Source: Pseudorasbora parva (Eukaryota; Chordata; Actinopteri; Cypriniformes; Gobionidae). From it: a DNA stretch of 64,000 bases. Below the pieces are notes generated by a model. It made no database searches and was not told where the DNA came from. It worked only from the letters and a program-made list of their open reading frames with translations. Of the stretch, positions 45,369 to 56,896 are shown one piece after another. The number at the start of each line of letters is the position of its first letter. Position 1 is the first letter of the stretch. Location: contig NC_090178.1 in NCBI RefSeq assembly GCF_024679245.1, forward strand, positions 30,038,742 to 30,102,741, in the 5' to 3' direction. The position numbers and the translations under genes were made by a program.

Positions 45369-47356
45369 TTTAGTCAGAGACTTGCCATGGCTTTAGCTAG
45401 TAGATGATTTATTGTGAAAAATGTAATAGAAAAATACTGTTTACAATAACAAGTAATGACATGTGTTTTAATAAAATTTACTGAAGTAAAAGAGTCCCCA
45501 AAATAAAATAAAAACTGACATAAGTACAGTAACAAAGCTACTGTCCACCACTGCATAATGACAACTATTACTATTTAAAGTTAATTTATTCACATTTGGT
45601 TTACTATTTAGATCACAATAGTTAAATATTAGATGTCTATATTGTTTAGGTTATATTGATTAAAATGTATGGTTATATGGTGATAAGGATACAAACAGTG
45701 TGGGTTTGTTGAAGACATGGGAGAGCGGCCTCTCACCAGTTTCATTTTGTTCTAACCAAATGGGTTTTAGCTCCTTTGATTAAGGCAAAACAACACAATA
45801 AGTATGTTTCCTGTCTGCCCTTTGTTGAACCACAGATATTCACAACCACACAGATTTACAATCCATTGTCATTAAAAGAAAAGGGCAATGACAGTGGTTT
45901 CTGACACTATAGTGCTCTTGTTCCCATTTCTATGCCACAGGACCTACATCAGTGATTCCCAACTGGTGGCACTTCGGTGCTTTAAGGTTTGTTAAACCTA
46001 GAAAACAGAAATTATGACACATACAACCTTTAGCCTGTTGTTTTTGTGAAAGTAATATTTAAAATACAAAACTGATTAATTAATTATTCTGTCTTTTTTA
46101 TCTCTTCTAAGCGTCTTCTTTCTCACCTAGCAGTGCGTGCTAGTCATTTACTAAGGTGTCAGTATTTCCACTTCAACCACGGAAGCTTCACAGAAACCTC
46201 CTGTTTCTCACGTCTCTTGATGTTGCCTTTTTTAGTCTAATAAAGAGTCAAACTGTTCTCACATAGGCCATATTAAGCAATCTGCTATTGGAAATTCAAC
46301 TTCGTCCCATCAGACACATAAATATGAAATATAATCTATTCTCAAGTCAGCATCTGTGAACAACCTCCTATCATCTCTAGGTTCTTGCTAGGCATATTCT
46401 GGGTGAAAATGAAAATCAATTTCCAAGAGATTAAAAGAAGAAAAGGAAAGCAAAGCATCCAAAACTGTCATTTTCTCGGCCAACGGACTGATTCAATTAA
46501 ACAAGCTCAAAGAAGTCTGCAGTGAATATAAGCAATTCAGTGAAAACATCAGAATGTCTGTGGATTCGCTCATTAGTTAAGTCTGTTAGGATTGTTTCCC
46601 CCAAAAGTTCCACAGACTTATTACAGCTAAAATGAAGATTTATTACAATACAGTGATTATTGTTGGCTCTTATGGTAAATTGCTTCAAATATTCTTAATT
46701 TGAAGGTCGTTTTGGATAAAAGCATTAATTCATTTGATGATACTATATAACACTGTCACTGTTATAACAACATTCTTATAAAAGCATGTTTTGTCCACTT
46801 TTAGTTACAAAGAACAAGACCTTTGCTTCCTAAGCCCAGCTGTCGATAGGCCCCTATAGAAATTGAGGTGGCTGATGTACTAACTAAGACTGGAGTAGTT
46901 ATTATCTCGTCATCATATGCAAAAGCTTCCTGTAACCCACGAGCCGCCCATCTCAGGGCCCATGTGGAGTGTCTAAAGCGGACAGCTGACCGAAGGTCGA
47001 AAATACGACAGAAAAGCGAGTTCATTTATTCAGCATGTGTGTGCAAAGCTCTCTCTAGAGGAATTCATTGAACCGCTTAACGGAAACTGGAAGCCGCTTT
47101 TGGCCTGATGGAGAGGATGATCATGACGTCAGGTGCTGCAGCTGTGTGAGTCCCAGAATTAGACCAATGATTGATGAGTCTCTCTAAACACTTTACTTTC
47201 CTCGAAGACTCTCATCTTAGATTATTTTTGTTGGTGTGAATTCACATTTGACTCGTATGTCTGATCTAATCTAAATCTATGCTGTTTGCAAGAAAGAAGC
47301 GCAACAAAAACCAGCATTGCTAGCAGTGCTAATCTCATTACACGGCATGATAATAA
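45369..47356. other. No recognised feature
   Basis: A weak repeat-like phrase, gtgattcccaactggtggc, lies near 45952. Otherwise unique-looking with short frames. Confidence 0.35.
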
Positions 47357-47692
47357 AGAGATAGCTCACCCAAAAATAAACATTTTGTCATTAGCTTACT
47401 TACGCAGGTTCAAGTTGTTCCAAACCTTTATGAGTTTCTTTCTTCTGTTTAACAAAAAAAAAGAAGATATTTGGAAGAATGGTGGTAAACAGTTGACAAC
47501 ACCCATTGACTTCTATAGTTTTTTTTTTTTTTGCTATTATGAAAATCAATGGCTACCATCAACTGTTTGGTTACCAACATTCTTCAAATTATCATTTTTT
47601 TTGTTCAACAGATGAAGGAAACTCATACAGGTTTGGAACAACTTGAGGGGCAGAAAGAAACAACAACATTTTCATTTTTGGGTTAACTATCC
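47357..47692. mobile_element. Palindromic C-type element C5
   Basis: The ends agagatagctcacccaaaaa and tttttgggttaactatccct are inverted. Inner arms caagttgttccaaacctttatg and catacaggtttggaacaactt pair, with central tttttt loops. It is 336 bp, flanked by degenerate TTAA (ATAA and CTAA). It is one of the commonest cyprinid foldback elements. Confidence 0.85.
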
Positions 47693-47875
47693 CTAACAAT
47701 GCCCGCAAACACATACATGTGAGATTAAAAAGATTTATAGAGGTATGCGTGTGACATCACCGTTGGTCAGTGTCGAAGCGGTTACTCCCACTGAGTGGCA
47801 AAAAGACAGCACTGGTGACAACAGTGGTTTTCAGACAGTGGTTTCAAAACATCAAAAATGGGAAAGAGCTTTAAT

Positions 47876-48365
47876 TAGCCTAGATATCTAGGACGCACCC
47901 AAGTGGCAGCAAATCTAATCTGCTGCAAGTGTCGTCTAGCAACTCTCAATACACTTCTGAGCTGTAAACGCCAAACTCTGGTTGGGCCAATCACATCGTG
48001 TATAGAGTCGGTGGGTGGGGCTTAACATAATGACGGCCGAGTTGCGTTTGTGTGCTTCTAGTAAACACAGAAACTGGCGAACGGTGATCTTTCGAATCAG
48101 CTTTGACCGCGACTCTGGAAGACTTGGAGTTAAGCTTTTCTCAGAGAAAAGAACAAAGTACGGCATTGAAGTCATTCTTAAGAAGGGAAGATGTGTTCGG
48201 AGTTTTGTCCACCGGATACGGCGAACGTTTAATCTGTCAACTAGCTCTGCTTCACGTTGCTCTGGTTGGTTGTAATGCTATCCTATTGCCCCTCGGATTG
48301 ACCATGGTCAATGGTGAGTTTCCAGACCAAACATTTTGATGTGGGTCTGGCTTGTTGTCAGGCTA
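47876..48365 (+). mobile_element. Family E hAT-like element, copy 2
   Basis: Starts TAGCCTAGATATCTAGGACGC and ends GGTCTGGCTTGTTGTCAGGCTA. It is 490 bp and collinear with copy 1. No convincing 8-bp duplication is left at the flanks (gctttaat versus tgtataaa). Confidence 0.75.
48109..48339 (+). pseudogene. RecQ-helicase-like segment in family E copy 2
   Basis: An uninterrupted frame reads ATLEDLELSFSQRKEQSTAL, then KSFLRREDVFGVLSTGYGER and LICQLALLHVALVGCNAI. It ends at 48339. This is the longest surviving copy of the segment. Motif 0 (FSxRKEQxxAL) is separated from motif I (GVLxTGYGxxLIxQLA) by the RecQ-typical 15 or so residues. The Walker A lysine is glutamate (GAA 48223-48225) and P is S. 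After QLALL the similarity to VxGCNPI of helicases is weak. About 60 residues match in outline, against roughly 350 in a helicase core. Confidence 0.65.
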
Positions 48366-49020
48366 TGTATAAATAGATTTGACAAGAAATCTGAGGTATA
48401 TTCTTACAGACTTCCGAAAGCTACAGAAAAGAGAAGCAAATGGATCACTGCAATGCACAACAACTGGACTCCAGGCAGCGATTTGGATTTGGAAAATGGA
48501 TTTGCAGTTATCATTGTGTCTCAATATGTTGAATTTTATGGTAAAATCATACACTATAAATTGTATTGTTATATATTGCATTGACAACTTATCAAATAAA
48601 TATTTACATCATATATGCCTAATTGCATGTTTTTAAACACATGATGATGTACAGTGAGTACGTAAAGTACCCCCTTAAATTTTTCACTGTTATATTGCAG
48701 CCATTTGCTGAAATAATTTAAGTTCATTTTTTTCTCATTAATGTACACACAGCACCCATATTGCCAGAAAAACTCAATATTTGCAAATAAAAAAGAAAAA
48801 CTGAAATATCACATGGTCCTAAGCATTCAGACCTTTTGCTGTGACACTCATATATTTAACTCAGATGCTGTCCATTTCTTCTGATCATCCTTGAGATGGT
48901 TCTACACCTTCATTTGAGTCCATCTGTGTTTGATTATACTGATTGGACTTGATTAGGAAAGCCACACACCTGTCTATATAAGACCTTACAGCTCACAGTA
49001 CATGCCAGAGCAAATGAGAA

Positions 49021-50120
49021 TCGTGAGGTCAAAGGAACTGCCTGAAGAGCTTAGAGACAGAATTGTGGCAAGCCACAGATCTGGCCACGGTTAAAAAAAA
49101 ATTCTGCTGCACTTAAAGTTCCTAAGAGCACAGTGGCCTCCATAATCCTTAAATGGAAGACATTTGGGACGGCCAGAACCCTTCTTAGAGCTGACCGTTC
49201 GGCCAAACTGAGCTATCAGGGGAGAAGAGCCTTGGTGAGAGAGGTAAAGAAGAACCCAAAGATCACTGTGATCACTGTGAGCTCCAGAGATTCAGTCGGG
49301 AGATGGAAGAAAGTTGTAGAAAGTCAACCATCACTGCACTGCCCTACAAAGGCAAAATACCTTAACTCACTGGAGTGTGGAACTGAGAAAAATGACTTTA
49401 AAGATTTTTTTGTTGTCCAGCCACTCAAGCTTGACTTTTGACCCCTATTTTGAAGTTACTGCACTCTGCCTTTGTATTGTCTGCAAAAAAGGAGAAGTCC
49501 CAAAAATGTCAATAACTAATTTTCGACGAAAGTTACGACCTTTTGCCTTTGCACAGCAGTGCAGCCCTCCACCAGTCTGGGCTTTATGGCAGAGTGGCCT
49601 GGCTGACGGAAGCCTCTCTTCAGTGCAAGACACATAAAAGCCTGCATGGAGTTTGCTAAAATACACCTAAATGACTCCAAAATGGTAAAATATAAGATTG
49701 TCTGGTCTGATGAGACCAAGATAGAACTTTTTGGCCTTAATTCTAAGTGGTATGTGCGGAGAAAATGTTACCTGTCCAATAGGTGGTGGCAGCATCATGC
49801 TGTGGGGGTGTTTTTCAGCTGCAGGGACAGGACGACTGGTTGCAATCGAGGGAAAGATGAATGCGGCCAAGTACAGGGATATCCTGGACGAAAACCTTCT
49901 CCAGAGTGCTCACAACCTCAGACTGGGCAGAAGGTTCACCTTCTAACAAGACAATGACCATAAGCACACAGCTAAAATAATGAAGGAGTGTCTCCACAAC
50001 AACTCTGTGACTGTTCTTGAATGGCCCAGCCAGAGCCCTGACTTAAGCCCAATTGAGCGTCTTTGGAGAGACCTGAAAATGTCTGTATTAGATCAAAAGG
50101 GTGCTTCTACTAAATACTGA
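49021..50120 (+). pseudogene. Tc1-like transposase, broken and interrupted
   Basis: N-terminal blocks: ELPEELRDRIVASHRSGHG (about 49037-49095) and, from 49133, ASIILKWKTFGTARTLLRAD, then AKLSYQGRRALVREVKKNPK. The MITE interrupts the linker at 49339. Beyond it come SGLYGRVA-like sequence, then [20 protein letters not shown] (first aspartate, near 49688-49745). In another frame, [20 protein letters not shown], then [10 protein letters not shown], with the second aspartate (NKTMTI in place of QQDNDP) disrupted at about 49945. [14 protein letters not shown] (50023-50065) keeps the glutamate. The C-terminus after 50100 is deleted. It has multiple frameshifts and no function. Confidence 0.85.
49339..49559. 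mobile_element. 221-bp MITE with TGCA duplication
   Basis: Inserted in a Tc1 gene. The ends CTGCCCTACAAAGGCAAAA and TTTTGCCTTTGCACAGCAG are inverted, 16 of 19 matching. TGCA flanks both sides (49335-49338 and 49560-49563), and removing one copy plus the element restores the normal cactgcagccctcc of related Tc1 copies. No coding capacity. Confidence 0.8.
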
Positions 50121-50332
50121 GCAAAGCGTCTGAATACTTAGTACTATGTGATATTTCAGTATTTCTTTTTAAATAAATTAGCAAAAATGTCAACAATTCT
50201 GTGTTTTTCTGTCAATATGGGTGCTGTGTGTACATTAATGAGAAAAAAAAATACTTAAATGATTTTAGCAAATGGCTGCAATATAACAGAGTGAAACATT
50301 TAAGGGGGCTGAATACTTTTCGTACTCACTGT

Positions 50333-52284
50333 CATTGATAAATAGCAATGTTATATATAGTGATCACCCAGATTTAGACTAACCTCTGTTGTATTTATAT
50401 GAGGTGTTCACAGGCAATTTGCTTTATGTATTTTCCAGCATCGAAATCAGGCATATATAAATGTCAGGAAACCATATCCTGGCTGCATGTCAATATCCAT
50501 GGATCACTGAATCTTTAGTTAAGTTGTAAGCAACACTTACAACTTAACTAAAGCAACACTATGTTTGAACTAAGTTCAAACTTTAATTTAAACTTAAAAT
50601 TGTTTGTTTTACTCCCGTTTTTGCAGTTTCCCTTATTAACTCAAGTCATGCAACGGGCTCTTTTGCTACTCAGTCCGGCTTGAGGGGGTGTGTTTTCCGT
50701 TGGGAAAGTGACATCAATGCGTACCCTCTATACTAAGGGTAATCTTGGTTGACAAACTTTTTAAGGTGTGCAATTATTTTCAGGGAAATGCACGGTAAAA
50801 TCAGTAGTTCCAGAAAGGTCTTGGCCGCATAGCAGTTCCATATAATTTCATCAAATTTCATCTACAACAGCAAAAGAACCAAAATCCACAAAGACACTGA
50901 CCAAGCAAATAAATATAGTAAACAAAATTATGTTTTATTAGGCTATGTATGGTTTCTCCCACTGTTCTGACAATTTTATCAGTAAAATAGTTAAACGAGT
51001 CAAAAGCTAGATGGCATTTTTTACTAGCAAGGTAATAACAGCACTGTTGAGTAGATAAACTTATGTTTTGCTATTAGTAAAGACGCTGCTGCTGAACACT
51101 GTTGAAAAACGCACAGAATGAGGTAAACGCAAATAACTAAAGCATAAAGAATTTACTACTAGAAGTTATATTCATAATAATGTTATTTCAGTTAAAGTTT
51201 TCACATCATACATACATTACGTGTTTACATACATTATGTGTTTCAATTATTAATGAAAGTTTACATTTTGGAAAATGTATGACTTTCTTACCTCAGTGAG
51301 AAAAACACAAGATGATATTATGAACCACATTGACACACATACATATATATCTTTTGAAAAGAAAGAAGGAAAGTCATACAGTTTTGGCACGAGTGTGATG
51401 ACAGAATTTTCATGTTTGTGTGAACTATTCTTAAAACATGGAGCAAGATTGGAGCATCAATCTGATAAATGTGTACTATACTATGTAAAGTAAGCTTTAA
51501 GTAGTTCCAACAAATTTTAAACATCTGTCAATTTAGTTCCTCTGCATTAAATTATCAAGCTTTTAGTGATGGACCCCCATGATCAGATCAACAGCGCTTC
51601 TACCATGAAACTAAATTCTTAGTGAGTCACAGAAGCATGGGGCCTCGACTTAATACATGGAGATCTCCTTCATATTACTTCAAACATGTGTGTTGATTTT
51701 TCAGTCCTCTCTGCATGTGGTCACTGTGAGATCGGGCTGGTTTTGCCCATGTATAAGTCCTGCACTGTGGTTTCTGCTCTGAGAAAGCATGGAGAAGGAC
51801 TAACACAGCTTCCCTATCAAAACCACATGTGCTTGCCATGTCTCCATATGGCTGGTGTTAGAGAGCAGAAGGTATGACCCAGGTAGTTTACATACAGGAT
51901 TTAGTTTTTCCCTGCAGAGAATGATCTCCTGGAACCTTCACAGGAGTCCAGGGGACATAAATCAGTTATCACTGACTGCCCTTTGAAAAAGATTATAGTC
52001 TTTCCACTATAGACGCTATAGAAATCAGTCATTTCCGATATCTTTACAGCTCTAAATAGATTACACATTTCTTCAAAAGATCATTGCTGTCCAAACATTT
52101 AAGACAGGCACCTAAACTGACTATTAATCTGGCAGTGCAATTCAAATATTGATGTATTCTCTGTTGATTCCAACAGTGGTTTTCAAACTTTTTGATGCCA
52201 AGGGCCAATTTTGATGCCAATTTTGATGCCGAGCGTATGATTGTTTTTTCCCCCAAAAAAATTTATTCTTTTTTTTTAAACAGC
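50333..52284. other. No recognised feature
   Basis: A local inverted repeat acttacaacttaactaaag / ctttagttaagttgtaagt sits near 50513-50555. Otherwise AT-rich and unique-looking. Confidence 0.4.
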
Positions 52285-52620
52285 AGGGATGCATTAAAAT
52301 GATAAAAAGTGACAGTATATGTTACAAAAGCTTTCTATTTCAAATAAATGCTGTTATTTTGAACTTTCTAGAGTGATGAAATCAAAAATAAAAAACGTTC
52401 TTTAACACTGATAAAAAATAAACGTTTCTTTAGCGGCTAATCAGCATAGAATGATTTCTGAAGGATCATGTGACAATGAAGATGCTGAAAATTCAGCTTT
52501 GCCCACACAGGAATAAATGACATTCATTTTACAAGTTAAAATAGTTATTTAAAAATAAAATACTATTTTACAATATTAGAAAAAAAAGAAAATACAAACT
52601 TCTGAACAGTAGTTAATATA
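52285..52620 (+). repeat. Dispersed repeat (aatgatttctgaaggatcat block)
   Basis: Contains gcagggatgcattaaaatga, aatgatttctgaaggatcat and gctgaaaattcagctttgcc, a very common cyprinid dispersed repeat of uncertain class. It has an A/T-rich right side. Confidence 0.55.
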
Positions 52621-52734
52621 TTTTAAATATATAATAATATAAATGTATATAATATTTTATTTTATAAACATACTTATGTGATAAAACGTGAGAGGGTTGT
52701 TATAAAATGTTTTATATAAAGACAACAAAATTAA

Positions 52735-53350
52735 AGGGGTCATAAACTGCGTTGTATTATTGTTTTATTAATTTTCCTGGGGTGCACAATAATGTTAGAA
52801 TGCTTTTTATATCATACTTTGTCATAATTTATAAATAAAATATATTTTTCTTTCCCCATTTAACCCTCTGATTTAAACATGCGTGTCTGCAGTGAGACTT
52901 CAGTGTAAATGCCCACTTCTGTGATTGGCTAACCTCTTTCTATTTGAAATAGTATTACTCTCTCTTTTTTATTGCCTTTTTACTATTACAGCTCTCATGG
53001 TTAACTAATCATGAAAAGTGTTGCATTACATTTAGATCTATGGCATTATATTGAGATTGTGGCATGAAAGGTTGCACTGATGATCACTATAGCCGATCAC
53101 AGACTATAGCCGATCACATGTTGAGCACATGAATGCAGCGACCTCGTCATTGCAACTCAGTTTCTGTACACTAACGAATGCTTTCATCTTTACTAACAGT
53201 GCAAATGAGACATTGTTAAGAGATTCGTAGAATAAAACGGGAGTCCCTGTTAAACGCGCCACTGATAAACTCTCGCTGTTTGATTGACAGCTGAAGCGTG
53301 TGCCGCTCCAGCGTTTGCAAGGGGAGCTTTCTTTGATCGCTTCCTTTATA
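52735..53350 (+). mobile_element. TTAA element M (left terminus)
   Basis: TTAA at 52731-52734 is followed by AGGGGTCATAAACTGCG, a TTAAAGGRR terminus. The body includes cacttctgtgattggctaac. The right terminus was not found; the limit at 53350 is approximate. Confidence 0.5.
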
Positions 53351-53602
53351 GAATTTAATCACTGTTAAATAACAGATTATTTTCATCCTATTATGAGAAA
53401 CAACGCAAGTTGACGTTTGGTCACTGGTTTAATTTACTGACACAGAGACAAAGAACATCTGACTGTACATGAATCATTACATTTCAGATCAGGAATTATA
53501 ATTGACACAGCTGCTTACATGTTGCATTACTATCAAACCCAGTCACTGCACAAAATATTGTAATCCTCAATGGCATGTTTATGTCAGGGATAATGTAGGC
53601 TA

Positions 53603-53692
53603 CACCCAGATGGTTGTTATCGCAGAATAAACCCCACCATCACTCTGAAGGGGTTTATTCTGCGATAACAACCGGCTGGGTGTACATTATCC
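53603..53692. repeat. Near-perfect 33-bp-arm hairpin
   Basis: gttgttatcgcagaataaac pairs with gtttattctgcgataacaac, extended by cacccag / ctgggtg and cccc / gggg. The loop is about 13 bases. Probably the end of a foldback element. Confidence 0.85.
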
Positions 53693-54262
53693 CGCTTATT
53701 ACACGGCTACTAGTCTCAAATAAATTAGCCACAAAATATTGTCTTGAGATTAAATATTTTATTAGCTCTTACGCAAAGCGAAGAAAAACAGCCTATGATT
53801 TACTCACCCTCAAGTCATTATAGGAATATATGAAATTTTTCTTTCAGACAAATACAATCGGGGTTATATTTAAAAAGTCCAGGCTAACGTTAATCCAAGC
53901 AGTAGTTGTTTTCTTGTTTTTGAAGTCCATAAAAAATGCAGCTGTCCATCAAATAACGTGCTCCACACGGCTCTGATGGGTTAATAGAGCCTTCTGCTAT
54001 GAATCGATGCGTTTGTGTAAGAAAAATATCAATATTTAAAACTTTATAAAGGAAACCTGCCTTGAAGTCTTCCATTGTAGCCCATGGCTGTTTAAGCATT
54101 TAACAGCCACAAGATGGCGCCAGTGTTAAGCATAGAAGTAGTACCGGTCAAGATAACTCGTAGTACCCAGATGAGCGGTTGTTATCTGGGAATAACATAC
54201 CGCTGGAATGTGCGATGGACCAATCAGAATCAAGTATTTCACAGAGCCGTGTAATAAGGCTT
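53603..54262. mobile_element. Foldback element with cacggct ends, containing C-type sequence
   Basis: cttattacacggctac (53696) pairs with agagccgtgtaataagg (54245-54261). A second set of gttgttatc(t/g)...ataac words is at 54178-54196. The centre (53790-54110) carries a C-type arm (tttactcaccctcaagtcat, aagaaaaatatcaatattta) like C2. Confidence 0.6.
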
Positions 54263-54354
54263 GGTAGCTCAATCTGATTTAACACTAGGCCTATGTTACT
54301 TAGGCTTAGGCTAAACAGGCAGAGATGAAGTAGGCGTTGATATTCTTCTGCAGA

Positions 54355-54445
54355 AGCTTTCGTTTGCTGAGCCTGGTGTCAATAAAAGCTTTTATTGGAC
54401 TAACAAGGAAGTTTTCAGCTCTGAAACTTTACAATAAGGAATATA
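54355..54445 (-). mobile_element. Fragment of element F
   Basis: gctgagcctggtgtcaataa, aagcttttattgg and caaggaagttttcagctctg are the complement of 38310-38375 in element F. Confidence 0.7.
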
Positions 54446-55402
54446 ATTTAGCTGGGTGCTATTTTCTGCAGTAGATGGATCCAGACATCTTTCGTGTTTC
54501 TCAATATATAACAAAGCATGGCAGGTAATAGATATTGTGTTTCGGTAACCAGGCGCATTCATTATGTGGTAATTGAGTTGTCACTATGACCAGTAATCCA
54601 ACACAAACCATGATTCAGGACAACATCTTGGGCTCCATCACCAGGGGTTTGGCATTACCTCTGGGCCTCTCAGTTGTTGTCTAGAACATGCTTTTCTTTC
54701 CAACTCCGCCACTTATTTTTGGTGCACAGTGAAATTTAAGAGTCAGGTAACCAAAATGGCATTCAAATGAGTGCTCATAAATCATTCATTCTGCTCCAGA
54801 CAACTACTGGGTGTAAGTCTGACCACTTCTTTTTTATATATATATAGCTTCGTGACTGTGATAGAAGCAGAGCAAGAATTATGTGCCTTGTTAACAAAAC
54901 TGTCTTTTTTAATGCATCATATAAATCATTTGATTTATGATAACAACATGAGCCTTGTTCTTAGGACTGGGATTAATTACAATCATTTAGAATCATTTGC
55001 CCTAATGTTGTCTGCACTGTCTTTGAAGAGATGTGGCTATTAACCTAATTAATCAAAGTCCCTGGATAACGATGGACTTTTGCAACAAAACAAAAAAGTC
55101 AACACATTTTCACAATGTTGCATGCTTCTTCCTACAATTCCAAAGGAGCAATTACTGAGATCTCATACCTGAGATGTAAACCACCTGTTCCCAGACAGTA
55201 GGTTTCACTGACATTCTGAACTCTGTCTCTGTGGATTTTTCTACCCTCCCTGGAGGCTGAATTAATCCAGAGGCTGGTAGTGGTGCATAGTCACATGGTT
55301 CCATTTTCAAACTATATGGAAAAGACTGCCTAAAGGGACACACAACAAAAGTATTTGTTATCAATTATAAAGTAATTTGCTGTTTCTAATCCATACCATC
55401 TT
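54446..55402. other. No recognised feature
   Basis: Short frames, no motif. Confidence 0.4.
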
Positions 55403-56427
55403 GGGGGGGGGGGGGGGGGGGGGGTTCGAATGCTGTTTCATGCATACTGAGCTTTTTACACTGTTAAAGACTTGGATTCCCATCCTAAACATAGACAAAG
55501 TTTCAAAAACTAATGTTGGACGTTTGATAGAGTATTTCTGTGTCAAAAATACTCCTTCTGGTTTCTCACAAGTTTTGGAGAGTTTTTTTCGAGTATGCTT
55601 CAGCACAGCATTCCGGGAAGGCAGCGCTGCATTTGAACCGATTTGAACGCAGAAATGACGGGAAGCTTCACAACATCGCTTCAGTCGCGTCTCAAAGTGG
55701 ATTTCCACGCCACTGCTGTCACAGGACTTCACCAAATCATACCAAAGAAATGTGTTTTTGACGGAGCGGTCCCAGCGATAAAGGTTCGGTCCTGCTTTGG
55801 AAGCAGCCGGTGAGTAAAACTGCTTCAAATGTCTGTGCTGTTGTCACATGAGTAAACATCAGTAAACGACACGATCGCGTGCTTCGTCATTCAAATGCAC
55901 TAATGGTTACTCTATTATTGTTCTATGTATAACGTTACACTAGTCTGACGTGCAAAACAGTTTTGCTTGCTACTGCTAAGGTTTAGTCGCATACAATAGT
56001 CCATAAACCGAATCAGGTCCTCATAAACTGCGCGTAAAGACACACACATGTTGACAGGCCACTAAATACAGTACATACCACAGAGAAGGACGTCCTGCTG
56101 TTGCTGTTTCTCCTGTTCAATTTATTTCAGCCTCAGATTTGATTCTGGATCATATCTATTAGCTGAGATAGCCATGGGTTTCTCCATGCTTGAGGACGTC
56201 ACCGCTTTGTTCGCGCTCGTCATTCTTTAGCTCCGCTCACACGATACGCCTCCAGCCGCTCGTTTTTTTCCGGAAAGACTCGGTACAGCCTATATTTCTT
56301 TTATAAATATAATAAAACTAAAGACTTTTCGGAGATATGAAGGATGCAATACTACTCTATAGGTACTCAAGATTGACATGAGATTGACTGAAACTGAGTG
56401 TTTCACCCCCCCCCCCCCCCCCCCCCT
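55403..56427 (+). mobile_element. Family A TTAA element, copy 5, with expanded G/C ends
   Basis: The left end is a run of about 22 G (55403-55424), replacing the usual AGGGGGGG; the right end is a run of about 21 C (56406-56426) then TTTAA. TTAA remains on the right only (56428-56431). About 330 bp of the GC-rich middle is missing (gagtatg joins cttcagcacag near 55597). The donor-like GTGAGT is at 55810. Confidence 0.85.
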
Positions 56428-56578
56428 TTAACAGAATAGTTCAACAGAAGAAAAGAAAAATCTCACCTTCATATTGTTACAAACAGAGATGATCTGAAGA
56501 ATTTGCTGGTCGCTCTTTTCTGTACAATAGGAATGAATTTGGACTAAAGCAATTAAAGCCCCGAAACAGCATCATTAA

Positions 56579-56890
56579 AGAGGTCGTGACTTGAAAAGTC
56601 AAATTGCCTTGATCTTTTGACATATAAGAGATCTTTGTACTGTTAAAACATCATGCAAGTTTTATAGACATTCTCCTCGTTAAGAAACAATGCAATTATT
56701 TCATCAAGCTCCAAAAATTTCACATTTGGATATTGTGGGATTTGTGACATCGCATAGAAAAATACATGTGTCTGCCTCCAGAGCAAGGCATCAATGAATA
56801 TTTATAGCCTTAAAACCTCTGCACCATAGGTGCAGAAGGACCAAGAACAAGTCGATGGTTTATTTTAACGGGGTCCCAGATTGTGTCTGA
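56579..56890 (+). mobile_element. TTAA element L (left terminus)
   Basis: TTAA at 56575-56578 is followed by AGAGGTCGTGACTTG. The body includes ttgatcttttgacatataag and gcctccagagcaaggcatca. The right terminus appears lost at the Tc1 junction. Confidence 0.5.
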
Positions 56891-56896
56891 GGATTA

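Larger units (their letters stand above)
48650..50332 (+). mobile_element. Tc1/mariner copy with inserted MITE
   Basis: The left end acagtgagtacgtaaagtac and the right end tttcgtactcactgt are inverted, and the repeats extend about 200 bp (caatatgggtgctgtgtgta / tacacacagcacccatattg). It is about 1.68 kb, including a 221-bp MITE at 49339-49559. Confidence 0.85.

Noticed and set aside
55361..55828. 155-codon minus frame in family A copy 5
   Set aside because: It runs through the poly-G end as Pro repeats and through antisense repeat sequence; not conserved between copies.
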